Both the position numbers and the translations under genes were made by a program. Shown piece by piece: positions 33,940 through 43,463 of a stretch of DNA of 64,000 nucleotides. Every line of letters begins with the position of its first letter. Position 1 is the stretch's first letter. A model generated the notes under the pieces. That model did no database searches. It was not told the DNA's origin and was given only the letters and a program-made list of their open reading frames with translations. The stretch spans positions 824,390-888,389 of the forward strand of contig PLJL01000001.1 of the NCBI GenBank assembly GCA_003140215.1, written 5' to 3'. Source of the stretch: Vulcanimicrobiota bacterium. Lineage in GTDB: Bacteria > Vulcanimicrobiota > Vulcanimicrobiia > Vulcanimicrobiales > Vulcanimicrobiaceae.

Positions 33940-35364
33940 GTGTCGATCGACTATGCGGAGCGCATCCCCAACAACGTCGAGCTGGCGTCGAACCGCACGC
34001 TCCAGCGCGCGCTCGAGCACTGGCAGCCCGAGTTCTTGAACTGGTGGAAGGAGATGGGTCCGACCGACTTCAACGCGGCCGACGTCTACTTGCGCACCGC
34101 GATCTCGGTCGACGCCAAAGGCTGGGCCAACTACGGCTACGTGCGCATGCCCGACTACCGCTGGGGGATCTTCTTGGCCGAACCCGAGCCGGATCGTCGC
34201 GTCGGCTTCGGCGACGATTTCGGCAAGCCGGCCTGGCAGCAAGTCCCCGGCGAGTATCGCAGCGCGCTGCGCCGGCTCATCGTGACTCAAGGCGACACCG
34301 AGCCGGCGTCGGTCGAGCAGCAGCGGCTCCTCGGCCACACCGCGCCCTCACAGTACGATCTGCGCAACTTGTTCCAGGTCAACGTCGAGGAGGGCCGTCA
34401 CCTCTGGGCGATGGTCTACCTGCTGCACGCCTACTTCGGGCGTGACGGCCGCGAGGAAGCCGAAGAGCTGCTGGTGCGCCATTCGGGCGACGCCGACAAG
34501 CCGCGCATCCTGGGGACGTTCAACGAGCCGATCAACGACTGGCTGTCGTTCTTCATGTTCACCTTCTTCACCGACCGCGACGGGAAGTTCCAGCTCAAGT
34601 CGTTCGCGGAGTCGAGTTTCGACCCGCTCGCACGCACCTGCCGCTTCATGCTCACCGAAGAAGCGCACCACATGTTCGTCGGCGACACCGGCATCTCACG
34701 GGTGACGAAGCGCACGCTCGAAGTCATGCGCGAGCTGGGGACCGACGAGCCCGAAGCGGTCCGGCGGGCCGGCGCGATCGACTTCCCGACGCTGCAGCGC
34801 TATCTGAACTTCTGGTTCAGCTCCTCGCTGGATCTGTTCGGCTCCGAAGCGTCGTCCAACGCCGCCGCCTATTTCGCCAACGGGATCAAGGGCCGCCCCG
34901 ACGAGAAGAAGTACGAGGACCACCTCGCGCGCGCGACGAGCGTCGAGCTCGACGTCCCCGACGGCAAGGGCGGCATCCGCATCGAGAGCGTGCCGCTGCG
35001 CAACGCGATGAACGAAGTGGTGCGCAACTCGTACGTCGAGGACTGCATGCGCGGTCTGGGGCGCTGGAACCGGCTCATCGAGGCCGCCGGCCACGCGTTC
35101 CGCTTCAGCCTCCCCAGCACGCGCTTTCGGCGCACGATCGGAAACTGGGCCAACGTGGCGACCGATCCGGCCGGGCAGCCGATCTCGCAGGCACAGTACG
35201 ACGCCCAGATCGCGTCGTGGCTGCCCAGCGACGCCGATCGGGCGTTCATCGCGAGCTTGATGGTGCGCGTTGTCGAGCCGGGCAAGATGGCTGGTTGGAT
35301 CGCGCCGCCCGAAAAGGGCATCAAGGACCGCTCCATCGACTACGACTACGTGCGGCTGGCCTGA
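33940..35364 (+). CDS. boxB: Benzoyl-CoA 2,3-epoxidase, oxygenase component BoxB
   Basis: 474 residues, GTG start. The diiron centre is visible as a Glu near 121 (QGDTEPASVEQQR), E151 and H154 in NVEEGRHLWAMVYLLHA, and the C-terminal pair in LTEEAHHMFVGDTG (about 240-244). The N-terminus IPNNVELASNRTLQRALEHW and DWLSFFMFTF stretch closely follow Azoarcus BoxB. With the reductase BoxA and oxygen it epoxidises benzoyl-CoA. No boxA is in the window, so electrons must come from a protein encoded elsewhere. Confidence 0.96.
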   Translation: MSIDYAERIPNNVELASNRTLQRALEHWQPEFLNWWKEMGPTDFNAADVYLRTAISVDAKGWANYGYVRMPDYRWGIFLAEPEPDRRVGFGDDFGKPAWQQVPGEYRSALRRLIVTQGDTEPASVEQQRLLGHTAPSQYDLRNLFQVNVEEGRHLWAMVYLLHAYFGRDGREEAEELLVRHSGDADKPRILGTFNEPINDWLSFFMFTFFTDRDGKFQLKSFAESSFDPLARTCRFMLTEEAHHMFVGDTGISRVTKRTLEVMRELGTDEPEAVRRAGAIDFPTLQRYLNFWFSSSLDLFGSEASSNAAAYFANGIKGRPDEKKYEDHLARATSVELDVPDGKGGIRIESVPLRNAMNEVVRNSYVEDCMRGLGRWNRLIEAAGHAFRFSLPSTRFRRTIGNWANVATDPAGQPISQAQYDAQIASWLPSDADRAFIASLMVRVVEPGKMAGWIAPPEKGIKDRSIDYDYVRLA

Positions 35365-35374
35365 CGCGTTGGCG

Positions 35375-35818
35375 GTGATACGCGGCCGCACGCACGTGAC
35401 CCACACGCGCGTGCGCTTCGGCGAGACGGATGCGGCCGGGATCGTCTTTTACCCGACGTTTTTCGCCTGGTTCGATCTGGGCGCGACGGGCTTGCTGCGC
35501 GCGGCGCTGGGCGAGCTGACCGACGCGCAGGGTCGCCCGCACTGGCCGGTGCCGATCGTCGAGAGCGGAGCGGCGTTCGTCGCGCCGCTGCACTTCGACG
35601 ACGCGATCGCCATCCGCTCGACCGTCGTCGAGCTGGGGCGCAGCTCGTTTCGGTTGGAGCACGTCGTGCTGCGCGGCGACGTCGAAGCGGCGCGCGGGTT
35701 CGAGGTGCGCGTGCTCATCCACAGCGGAGAACCTGGCCGGGTCGCCGCCAAGGTGCTGCCGCCGCAGGTGCGCGACGCGCTGAGCGCCGATACGTCGACC
35801 GAGGACCACGTGGGCTGA
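35375..35818 (+). CDS. Hotdog-fold acyl-CoA thioesterase (4-hydroxybenzoyl-CoA type)
   Basis: About 147 residues from GTG 35375 (TTG 35369 possible), ten bases after boxB. The 4HBT active-site motif is VRFGETDAAGIVFYPTFFAW, with the catalytic acid Asp. Thioesterases of this kind occur in box clusters and may release CoA from dead-end or excess benzoyl-CoA, a proofreading role in the pathway. The exact substrate is inferred from position only. Confidence 0.87.
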   Translation: MIRGRTHVTHTRVRFGETDAAGIVFYPTFFAWFDLGATGLLRAALGELTDAQGRPHWPVPIVESGAAFVAPLHFDDAIAIRSTVVELGRSSFRLEHVVLRGDVEAARGFEVRVLIHSGEPGRVAAKVLPPQVRDALSADTSTEDHVG

Positions 35819-35829
35819 CGAGGCCGCGG

Positions 35830-37287
35830 CTACGCCGGGCTGATGCTCTGCGGGTAGTTGAAGAGGTTGTTCGGGTCGAACCGCGTCTTCACCAGCCGCA
35901 GCTGCGCGGCGTTTTCACCGTAGTACCGCGCTTCCCAGTCCGTCAGGTTGAGATCGCAGTAGTTCCGGTAGCTCGCGTTCGTGCCGATGTGCGGGTCGAT
36001 CGCCTCGAACGTGTCGCGCAGCCAGGTCTCCGAGCCCGGCGCATCCGCCGGATCGGTCCAGTAGGTTTGGTACTGCACGGTGTACGTCATGTCGCGGTGG
36101 ACGAACGCCGACGCGTTCTTGTCCACATCGTTGATCGCCCCGCCGAACGAGTCGAACTGCACGAAGCCCAGCGACGGCACGCCGGCGTGCAGCCGTTGCA
36201 CGAGTGCATCGATCCCCGCCGCGTTCAGCTCGCCGCGGCCCAGGCTCGACGTATTCTTGTAGCTCTCGTGCGCCGCGTCGTCACCGCCGTCCGACTCGGC
36301 CGCGTCGAGCACCGACATCGTCTGCAGCGGCGAGACCGATCCGTTACGCGGCGGCGGCATCGGGTCGCCGTCGAGGAGTGCCGCCAGCTCCGCGCGCGTG
36401 TCGGGCTCGCTGCTGAAGCTTTGTCCGCTGACGTAGATCGAGGCGCCGCCCGCGCGGAACAGGAGCGTCGCGAACATATCGTTCGACGGCTGCCAGCGCG
36501 TGAAGCGCGCGACGAGCTCGCGCGTCGTGTCGTCGCTCGAAGGCCACCCATAGCTGAACGTGGTGACCAGCCCGGTGACGGGAACGAGCTCGAACTCGAA
36601 CTCGGTGACGACGCCGAAGTTTCCGCCGCCCCCGCCGCACGTTGCCCACAGCAACCCGTCCGGGTCGTTGCCGCGCGTCGCCTCTTGCGGCGCGCCGGTC
36701 CCGTCGACCATCCGCACGCGTACGAGCTTGTCGCAGAACATCCCGTACTTGCGGCTGATCAGGCCGAACCCGCCGCCGGTGACCAGTCCGGCGACGCCCA
36801 CCGTGCCGCAGCTCCCACCCGGGAGCGTGAACCCGCGATCGCCGAGCAGGTGGTACAGCGTGCGCAGCGGCGTCCCCGGACCGACCACCGCGGTCTTGGC
36901 GTCCGCCGCGATGCGCACAAAATTGAGCCGGCTCGTGTCGATCACCAGACCACCGTCGTTGTTCGAGAACCCTTCGTAGTCGTGCGCGCCGCTGCGCATG
37001 CAGACTTGCCGGCCGTTCGCGATCCCGTATCGCACCGCGTTGACCACGTCGGTCTCGCCGTAGCAATAGACGACCTCCGCGGGGTGGAAGTCGAGCCGCG
37101 CGTTGTAGTTCTGCCGCGCGAGCTCGTACTCGTCGCCCGCAGAAGAGGTAACCACATGCCCGCTCAACACGGCGGGCGCCACGGCCGTGGGCGCGCTCGG
37201 CGCAGCTACGGCGGCGGCGGCTACGAGAGGGGTTTGTCCTGTGCCCGGCTTGGGGATCGGTTCGGTTCGTACGTGTGTCGCCCACAT
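35830..37287 (-). CDS. FAD-linked oxidase, berberine-bridge-enzyme family
   Basis: About 485 residues from the ATG at 37287. PCMH-type FAD domain with the R-x-G-x-H flavinylation site CMRSGAHDYEGFSN (H102) and the second attachment Cys in GGSCGTVGVAGLVTGGG (C160), so bicovalent FAD is expected. The BBE C-terminal segment is ARYYGENAAQLRLVKTRFDP then NNLFNYPQSI. A hydrophobic alanine/valine-rich N-terminus could be a signal or linker. Family members oxidise sugars, alcohols or alkaloids with oxygen. It converges with the box thioesterase gene but is not part of that pathway as known. Confidence 0.9.
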   Translation of the reverse strand: MWATHVRTEPIPKPGTGQTPLVAAAAVAAPSAPTAVAPAVLSGHVVTSSAGDEYELARQNYNARLDFHPAEVVYCYGETDVVNAVRYGIANGRQVCMRSGAHDYEGFSNNDGGLVIDTSRLNFVRIAADAKTAVVGPGTPLRTLYHLLGDRGFTLPGGSCGTVGVAGLVTGGGFGLISRKYGMFCDKLVRVRMVDGTGAPQEATRGNDPDGLLWATCGGGGGNFGVVTEFEFELVPVTGLVTTFSYGWPSSDDTTRELVARFTRWQPSNDMFATLLFRAGGASIYVSGQSFSSEPDTRAELAALLDGDPMPPPRNGSVSPLQTMSVLDAAESDGGDDAAHESYKNTSSLGRGELNAAGIDALVQRLHAGVPSLGFVQFDSFGGAINDVDKNASAFVHRDMTYTVQYQTYWTDPADAPGSETWLRDTFEAIDPHIGTNASYRNYCDLNLTDWEARYYGENAAQLRLVKTRFDPNNLFNYPQSISPA

Positions 37288-37358
37288 ATCGGCGCCGTTC
37301 GCTTGGCTTGCTCCGAATCCCGCACCGGAGCGCAGCCTCCGAACGCGAACCTCGCGCC

Positions 37359-38165
37359 ATGCCGCTCGACCCGTCGCTGCTGTTGTTCGTCCCCGCCGAC
37401 CGCCCGGAACGCTTCGGCAAGGCGCTCGCCTCAGGCGCGACCGGAGCGATTCTCGACCTCGAGGACGCCGTCGCGCCCGACCGCAAAGCGTATGCCCGCG
37501 AGCAGGTCCGCGCCTTCCTCGATGCCGGCTCCGATCTCGCACGCGTCGCGGTGCGGGTCAATCCGCCCGAGACGCCGGACGGACACAGCGATCTCGCGCT
37601 CCTCGCGGCGACGCGCCGCATCGGCGCGGTCGTCGTCCCGAAGGTAGGCAGCCCACACGATTGCGCGCGCGTCGCCGGCATGGTCGGCGACCTGCCGCAG
37701 ATCGTGATCGTCGAGACGGCGCGCGGCATCGCGCACTGCGAGTCGATCGCCGGCGCGCCGCACGTGCTCGCGTTGGCATTCGGGCCCTACGACCTCGCCG
37801 CCGAACTGGGCGGCGTCACCGACGCCGACGTGATGGACCCGCACCGCGCGCGCGTCCTCGTCGCGGCGCGCGCCGCGGAACGCTGGGCGATCGACGGCCC
37901 GTCACGCGAGTACGGCGACGCGTCGATCCCGGCCGGGGACGCCGTGCGCGCGCGCCGCATGGGCTACGACGGCAAGCTGTTGATCCACCCGGCGCAGATC
38001 GCACCGGTGCGCGCCGCGTTCGCGCCGACCGGCGACGAGGTCGCCTACGCACGGCGCATCGTCGACGCCGCGCAGCGCTCGAACCCGGCGGTGCTCGACG
38101 GCACGATGATCGATCCGCCGATCGTCATCGCCGCAGAGCGCATCCTGCGCCGCGCCGGCGGCTAG
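37359..38165 (+). CDS. HpcH/HpaI (CitE-like) CoA-ester lyase
   Basis: 268 residues from the ATG at 37359. The beta-barrel marks are LLLFVPADRPERFGKALASG, AILDLEDAVAPDRK with the metal-region acids, RVNPPETPDGHSDL, and KLLIHPAQIAPV near the end. CitE-like proteins without citrate lyase alpha/gamma subunits usually cleave malyl-, citramalyl- or methylmalyl-CoA. Its stop overlaps the convergent CoA-transferase by four bases, which is of the type that activates such acids, so the two may share a pathway. Confidence 0.88.
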   Translation: MPLDPSLLLFVPADRPERFGKALASGATGAILDLEDAVAPDRKAYAREQVRAFLDAGSDLARVAVRVNPPETPDGHSDLALLAATRRIGAVVVPKVGSPHDCARVAGMVGDLPQIVIVETARGIAHCESIAGAPHVLALAFGPYDLAAELGGVTDADVMDPHRARVLVAARAAERWAIDGPSREYGDASIPAGDAVRARRMGYDGKLLIHPAQIAPVRAAFAPTGDEVAYARRIVDAAQRSNPAVLDGTMIDPPIVIAAERILRRAGG

Positions 38166-39385
38166 GACGCTGCGCCGAATGCGCCCGCCGCGCGCAGCGC
38201 GGTGATTCGCGCGGCGTCGTAGCCGAGCAGTTCGCGCAAGACCGGCTCGGTGTGTTCGCCGAGTTGCGGCGCGCGGCGGTGCTGCGCGGGGGACTCGCCC
38301 ACGCGTACCGGGCTGGCGATCCACCGCGCGGCGCCGAACGCTGGGTGCTCCGTTTCGGCGACGAGTCCGCGCGCCGCGGTCTGCGGATCGGCCAGCGCGG
38401 CGCGCACGTCGTTGATCGGCCCGCACGGGATACCGGCGGCGGTGAGCGCGCCGACCCAATGCTGCGTCGGCTTCGTCGCCAACACGTCCTGAAGGGTGGA
38501 CACGACCAGGTCGCGATTGGCGCGGCGCGCGGCGAATCCCGCGAAACGCGCGTCGTCGCGGACGTCTTCGATTCCGAGCACGTCGACGAGCCGCTGCCAG
38601 AACTTCTCCTTGGCGCAGACGACGACGATCCAACCGTCGGCGGTGCGAAAGTTTTGGAACGGGACGATCGACGGATGGGCCGAGAACGGCAACCGCTCCG
38701 GTTCGTAGGCGCCGTCGGGCGCCAGCGCCCACGCCGCCACGTAGGTCAGCATGCTCATCGCGGTGTCGAACAACGCCGTATCGCAGTCGCAGCCGATGCC
38801 GTCGCGGCGAGCGGCGTGCACCGCGGCCAGAAGCGCCAGCGCGGCGACGAGGCCGCCGCTGTAGTCGACCAGCGAGAGTCCGGACTTCGTGGGCGGCCCA
38901 GCGGGCTCGCCCGTCAGTGACTGCCAGCCGGCCAGGCCTTGCACGATGTAGTCGTAGGCGGGCTCGGCCCGGCGCGGCCCCGTCATCCCGAATCCGGAGA
39001 GCGAGACGCAGACGATCTGCGGTTTGACGTGGGCCAGATCCGCATAGCGCAAGCGCAGCTTTTCGGGCACGTCGCCGCGCAAGTTCGAATACACCGCGTC
39101 GCTGACGCGCACGAGGTCTTCGAACACCGCGCGACCCGACCGGTTGGTGAGATCGAGCGCGACGCTGCGCTTGTCGTGGTTGAAGGCTTCGAAGAACAAG
39201 GAGTCGGTGCCGGCTTGGTACGGCGGCACCGCCCGCCCGACGTCGCCGCCGCTGCGCACGTCCTCGATCTTGATGACATCCGCGCCGAGCTCGGCCAGGT
39301 GCACGGTTCCGAACGGCCCCGCCCCATACTGCTCGACGGCGAGGACGCGGACGTCGGCGAGCGGACGGGGACGAGCATCGGGCAT
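38162..39385 (-). CDS. CaiB/BaiF family CoA-transferase (formyl-CoA transferase-like)
   Basis: 407 residues, full length for a class III CoA-transferase. N-terminal LADVRVLAVEQYGAGPFGTV, HLAELGADVIKIED, then YDYIVQGLAGWQSLTGEP where the catalytic Asp of formyl-CoA transferase would fall in the preceding AEPAYD, and the PCGPINDVRAALADPQ lid. It would move CoA between dicarboxylic or hydroxy acids. Lies nine bases downstream of the GT39 gene on the same strand. Confidence 0.9.
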   Translation of the reverse strand: MPDARPRPLADVRVLAVEQYGAGPFGTVHLAELGADVIKIEDVRSGGDVGRAVPPYQAGTDSLFFEAFNHDKRSVALDLTNRSGRAVFEDLVRVSDAVYSNLRGDVPEKLRLRYADLAHVKPQIVCVSLSGFGMTGPRRAEPAYDYIVQGLAGWQSLTGEPAGPPTKSGLSLVDYSGGLVAALALLAAVHAARRDGIGCDCDTALFDTAMSMLTYVAAWALAPDGAYEPERLPFSAHPSIVPFQNFRTADGWIVVVCAKEKFWQRLVDVLGIEDVRDDARFAGFAARRANRDLVVSTLQDVLATKPTQHWVGALTAAGIPCGPINDVRAALADPQTAARGLVAETEHPAFGAARWIASPVRVGESPAQHRRAPQLGEHTEPVLRELLGYDAARITALRAAGAFGAAS

Positions 39386-39394
39386 CGGGCATCC

Positions 39395-40915
39395 TTACAC
39401 GAAAGCGCGCACGTCCTTCCAAACCTCGGGGAACGGCTTGCGGATCCCGCGGCAGATCGCGATGGGGAGGTGCTGCTCCCACCCGATCCCCCAGCGCGAG
39501 ATGAACGTGGTGACGATCGTTCGGCTCGCATACAGATGCCGTGAGGCGAAGCACGACCCGCCGACCTGCACCAAGATGTTGCCGCTGTAGCCCTTCGTCC
39601 CCCAAAGCCAATACTGGTTGTGGGTGCTGATCACCGGCACGCCGGGGGTGAAGAACTCGATCGCCGACGCCGTACCGTAGTTGTCGGCAAGCACCACTGC
39701 CTGCGCGCGGTCCTGTGGCGAGAGCCCGTCGTAGACGTGCTGCACGGCGGCGGCCAACTCGGGCCAACCGTGCATGTCGGCCCAGTCGCCGGGCAGCTTC
39801 GAGGTCTCGCGTTCGTGCTCGGTCGCCAACGCGCCGCGCAGGTGCAAGACCGCGTTCACCTTGGCCTCGTAGGCAACGAAGGTGTCCTCGGGTAGCACCG
39901 GGAGCGCGAACGGCACGAACGCGAGTCCAAGGACGAGCGCATACGCGACCATGGCAGTTCGCGCGGTCCGCCGCCCTTGCGTCCAGGCTTCGAGCGGAAC
40001 GGCGCCGGCGGCGATGAGGATCGGATAGACGGCGGCGGGATAGTAGTGCTTGCCGTGCAGTACGATCATCTCGGCGATCACGATGACGTACGCGAACGCC
40101 AGGAATCGAAACGCCGCGCTTCGGACCAGCCAGACCAGTCCGATCATCCACACCGGCGCGAGGAACGGCATCGTGATGACGATCTCCTGAACCACGTAGA
40201 GCACCGGTGAAGCGATGATGTTCTTTCCGTTCTGGCCGTTGTGCAGGAGCTCGAGCATCGGGAAGCCGTGCTGCCACTGCCACACGAAGTTCGGCAACGC
40301 GATCAGCACCGCGACCGCGCAGCCTAGCGCGAACCAGCGCGTGAACAGGATGCGCCGCGCCGGCGTCAGCAGCAACCCGGCGAGGATCGCAGCCAGGAAA
40401 AAGATGACGCTGTACTTGCTTTCCAGCGACACGCCGGCCGCAGCGCCGGCGGCGAGCCACCAGCGCGGATCGGCGCCTTTGCTCAGGCGGACGACGAGCA
40501 GCGCGATGAGCGGCCACGTCCACAATCCGACTTCATCGGTCCCGACCTTGCCGCCGAAGGCGGCCGAGACGCCCGTGAAGAGCACGACAACCGCGGCGAA
40601 GGACTGCGCGAAAACGCCGCCGCCGAACTCGGTGACCAGCCGGCACGTCGCGAACGCGGCGGCAGCCGCAAACAGCGCCGGAACCGCCCGCAGCAGCACC
40701 AGCGAATGCCCGAAGAGCTGCGTCCCCGCCGACATGAGCGGGACGAGCGGCGGCTGGTCGACGTAGCCCCAGTCGGGATGAAAGCCGCAGATGATGAAGT
40801 ACAGCTCGTCGCGGAAGTACCCGTAGTGGGGGTTCGCCGCGAGGTGGAACACAAAGGTCGCCGCGGCGGCCAGCCAGGGGACACTGCGAAGGGCGCGGTC
40901 GGGCGCGGTCGTCAT
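39395..40915 (-). CDS. Glycosyltransferase family 39-like membrane protein (ArnT/PMT type)
   Basis: About 506 residues from the ATG at 40915. An acidic motif in the first extracytoplasmic loop (YGYFRDELYFI, with D and E) matches GT-C transferases, followed by GYVDQPPLVPLMSAG, the typical second signature. About ten membrane spans follow and a soluble C-terminal 170 residues (YDGLSPQDRAQAVVLADNYG). Such enzymes transfer a sugar from a polyprenyl-phosphate carrier to lipid A or proteins in the periplasm. Donor and acceptor unknown. Confidence 0.88.
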   Translation of the reverse strand: MTTAPDRALRSVPWLAAAATFVFHLAANPHYGYFRDELYFIICGFHPDWGYVDQPPLVPLMSAGTQLFGHSLVLLRAVPALFAAAAAFATCRLVTEFGGGVFAQSFAAVVVLFTGVSAAFGGKVGTDEVGLWTWPLIALLVVRLSKGADPRWWLAAGAAAGVSLESKYSVIFFLAAILAGLLLTPARRILFTRWFALGCAVAVLIALPNFVWQWQHGFPMLELLHNGQNGKNIIASPVLYVVQEIVITMPFLAPVWMIGLVWLVRSAAFRFLAFAYVIVIAEMIVLHGKHYYPAAVYPILIAAGAVPLEAWTQGRRTARTAMVAYALVLGLAFVPFALPVLPEDTFVAYEAKVNAVLHLRGALATEHERETSKLPGDWADMHGWPELAAAVQHVYDGLSPQDRAQAVVLADNYGTASAIEFFTPGVPVISTHNQYWLWGTKGYSGNILVQVGGSCFASRHLYASRTIVTTFISRWGIGWEQHLPIAICRGIRKPFPEVWKDVRAFV

Positions 40916-40994
40916 GAACCGAGTTGTAGCGTACCGGATGCGGCTGCGGCAACGCATCCGAGGCGAGCGGGACGCAACGCGTGACGAGCGGGCG

Positions 40995-41750
40995 TCAGCG
41001 CAACAGGTCGGGGCGCTTGGCGGCGTAGCGCCGGCTCCACGCGATCTCGGTCCCGTCGCGCAGCAGCAGCTTCTGGTCGCCGTGGAACCACGGATGGACC
41101 TCGACGATCTCGTCGATGTTGACGACGTGCGACCGGTGCACGCGGGCGAACTGCGCCGGATCGAGGCGCTCCTCCAGCGATTCCAGCGTCGCGCGCAGCG
41201 CGTAGGTCCGGCGGCGGGCGTGAACGATCACCTCGTTGCGGTCGGCTTCGAGCCGCACGACCTCGCGCACGGGAAGGTAGAACGAGCGCTCTCCATCGGG
41301 CAACAGCAGCCGGCGGGCGAACCCCGTCTCGCCGCGCAAGCGCGCGATCAGCTCGGCGACGTGGGCGCTGGTCTCGCCTACAAGCGGCGCCGAGACGGCC
41401 GCGCGCGCGCGGAGCAGCGTGCGGTCGAAGCGCGTTCGGTCGAACGGTTTGAGCAGATAGTCCAGCGCGTCGAGCTCGAACGCGCGCACCGCATGGCGGT
41501 CGAAAGCGGTTACGAAGACGATCCTTGGCGCGTCCTCCTGCGCGGCGAGCGCCTCGGCGACGCGCACGCCGTCGAGGTCGGGCATCTGCACGTCGAGGAA
41601 GACCAGGTCCGGATGCAGCGCGGCGATGAGCGCGAGCGCTTCGCTGCCGCTGCGCGCCTCGCCGACGAGCTCCACGTCGTCGGACTCGCGCAAGAAGCGG
41701 GCCAGCTTGCGGCGCGCCGGCGCCTCGTCGTCGGCCAGGACGACGCGCAC
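40995..41750 (-). CDS. LytTR-family response regulator
   Basis: About 251 residues; start is the GTG at 41750, which overlaps the first base of the kinase stop. The receiver has the acidic pair D7/D8, phospho-acceptor D53 in LVFLDVQMPD, T in VFVTAFD and K in LLKPFDR. Residues about 150-250 are the LytTR DNA-binding domain (LPVREVVRLEADRNEVIVHA, FARVHRSHVVNIDEIVEV). It forms a pair with the LytS-like kinase encoded just upstream, and targets probably include membrane or envelope genes. Confidence 0.93.
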   Translation of the reverse strand: MRVVLADDEAPARRKLARFLRESDDVELVGEARSGSEALALIAALHPDLVFLDVQMPDLDGVRVAEALAAQEDAPRIVFVTAFDRHAVRAFELDALDYLLKPFDRTRFDRTLLRARAAVSAPLVGETSAHVAELIARLRGETGFARRLLLPDGERSFYLPVREVVRLEADRNEVIVHARRRTYALRATLESLEERLDPAQFARVHRSHVVNIDEIVEVHPWFHGDQKLLLRDGTEIAWSRRYAAKRPDLLR

Positions 41751-42835
41751 TATGCCGCTCCGGCGGGCGCCACAGCGAACGGAAATCGCAGCGTGACGCA
41801 GGTGCCGCCCGCGGCGGCGTCCACGATCGACAAGCTCGCGCCGCCGTCGTAGAGGGCGTGCAAACGCGACTCGACGTTCGCGATGCCGTGGCCGCGCCGC
41901 AGCCCGCCGCCGCGCAACCCCACACCGTCGTCGGCCACCGAGATGACCGTCGTATCGAGCTCGCGCGCGACGTCGACCGTGATCGCGATCCGCTCGCGTT
42001 CGCCGGCCATGCCGTGCCGGATCGCGTTCTCGAGCAGCGGTTGCAGCACCAGGAACGGGACGACGGCCTCCCGCGCCGCCGGCTCGACGCGCACGTCGAA
42101 GCGCAGCGCGTGTTCGAGGCGCGCCGTCATCACGTCGAGGTACATGCGCTCCACATCGAGCTCGTCGGCGAGCGGCACCTGCTGCACGTCGCTGGCCAGC
42201 ACGACCCGCAGGAATTCGCTCAACCGCGCCAGCATGGCGTCGGCCCGCCCGACGTCCTCGTACATGACCGACGAGATCGCGTTGAGCGCGTTGAACAGAA
42301 AGTGCGGCTGCAACTGCAGGCGCAAGTTCTCCAACGTCGCTTGGGCCAACTGGGCCCGCAGCTCGACGGCGGCGACCTCGGCCTTGCGGGCGCGCTCCTC
42401 GCGCGCGATGTAGTACACCAACGCGCAGGCGACCGCGTAGGTGACGAAGTCGTTCGACGCCTCCATCGGGTAGCGCCAGAGCATGTTGCCGTAATCGTAG
42501 GGCCCCAGCCCGACGAGCGGCGCGAGCGCCGCCCGGCTCAGCGCCATCAGCGTCGTGTGCAGGACGGTGTAGAGGACCGCACCGCCCAGGTGTGCGAGCG
42601 CCGCGCGCGGCCAATCGGCACGCGCCCAACGCACCCGGCGCGAGACCTCGACGACGATCGGAACGATGACCAGCGCCGTGGCGACGCCGGTGAGCTCCTC
42701 GAAGAGCCGGATCGACATCGTTCCGCTGCGGTGGCGCGCGAGATCGTCGAGGTAGCGGTACGAGAACGCCGAGACCCAGACCAGCGCGAAGAGCGGGATC
42801 AGCCGGACGACCAGCGGCAGGCGGCGTTTGTCCAT
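41750..42835 (-). CDS. LytS/YehU-type sensor histidine kinase
   Basis: 361 residues from the ATG at 42835, which has GGGAG six bases upstream. Four hydrophobic segments (LIPLFALVWVSAFSYRYLD, ATALVIVPIVVEV, LGGAVLYTVLHTTLMALS, TYAVACALVYYIA) form the sensor. The His-kinase motif is LRLQLQPHFLFNALNAISS with H178; the catalytic domain has N-box FLVLQPLLENAIRHGM and G1 box SVADDGVGLRGGG. Ligand unknown. Confidence 0.93.
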   Translation of the reverse strand: MDKRRLPLVVRLIPLFALVWVSAFSYRYLDDLARHRSGTMSIRLFEELTGVATALVIVPIVVEVSRRVRWARADWPRAALAHLGGAVLYTVLHTTLMALSRAALAPLVGLGPYDYGNMLWRYPMEASNDFVTYAVACALVYYIAREERARKAEVAAVELRAQLAQATLENLRLQLQPHFLFNALNAISSVMYEDVGRADAMLARLSEFLRVVLASDVQQVPLADELDVERMYLDVMTARLEHALRFDVRVEPAAREAVVPFLVLQPLLENAIRHGMAGERERIAITVDVARELDTTVISVADDGVGLRGGGLRRGHGIANVESRLHALYDGGASLSIVDAAAGGTCVTLRFPFAVAPAGAA

Positions 42836-42924
42836 TGCGGCTCCCGTCCTCATAGCATCGGCCGTCGCGTCAGGTCAACAGCCATGGGACGAGCGGAGCA
42901 GCGCGGGTGCCGAGCGGAGCGCGC

Positions 42925-43416
42925 TTATGCCGGTTGGATCGTGTCGCGCGGGTCTTGGCCGCGCTTGTAGACCATGAAGGTGCGCTCGTACGAGATTACG
43001 GTCTCGCCGCGCTGGTTCACGCCCGTGGTGCGGGCGGTGACGATCCCGACGTCCTTGCGCTTCGCCGACTCCCGCTTGGCCAAGATCTCACTCGACGCAT
43101 ACATCGTATCGCCGATGAAGACCGGGCTGGGCAGCTTCACGTCGTTCCACTGGAGGTTCGCCATGACGTGCTCGCTCAGATCCGAGACCGAGAGCCCGAC
43201 GGCGAGCGAGAGCGTGAAGCACGAGTTGACCAGAATCTTCTTGAAGGGCGTCTGGGCGGCCAGGTTCTGGTCGAAGTGGATCGGGTTGGTGTTGAGCGTG
43301 AGCATCGTGAACAGGGTGTTGTCGGTCTCCGTCACGGTGCGGCCGAGGCGATGGCGATAGATGTCGCCGACATCGAAATCCTCGTAGTACCGTCCGCGCC
43401 AGCCCTCTTTGATCAC
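42925..43416 (-). CDS. MaoC-family dehydratase
   Basis: 163 residues, GTG start. Hotdog fold with the hydratase-2 motif: TNPIHFDQNLAAQTPFKKIL (Asp and His catalytic pair) and NSCFTLSLAVGLSVSD. YYEDFDVGDIYRHRLGRTVT at the N-terminus is usual. Such proteins hydrate enoyl-CoA, including mesaconyl- or crotonyl-CoA analogues. It stands alone here, possibly serving acyl-CoA catabolism together with the CitE-like lyase and CoA-transferase. Confidence 0.9.
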   Translation of the reverse strand: MIKEGWRGRYYEDFDVGDIYRHRLGRTVTETDNTLFTMLTLNTNPIHFDQNLAAQTPFKKILVNSCFTLSLAVGLSVSDLSEHVMANLQWNDVKLPSPVFIGDTMYASSEILAKRESAKRKDVGIVTARTTGVNQRGETVISYERTFMVYKRGQDPRDTIQPA

Positions 43417-43463
43417 ACCCGGCGCGTTCGCACGGAGGGCGGCGTCTCCCTAGATCGGGCGGC

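Noticed and set aside
35830-37287. BBE-type oxidase as a box-pathway enzyme
   Set aside because: Convergent to the cluster, and no known box step uses a bicovalent flavin oxidase.
37902-40523. 873-codon minus-strand frame across CoA-transferase and GT39 genes
   Set aside because: Low-complexity Arg-rich product with no motif; both real genes lie in a different frame of the same strand.
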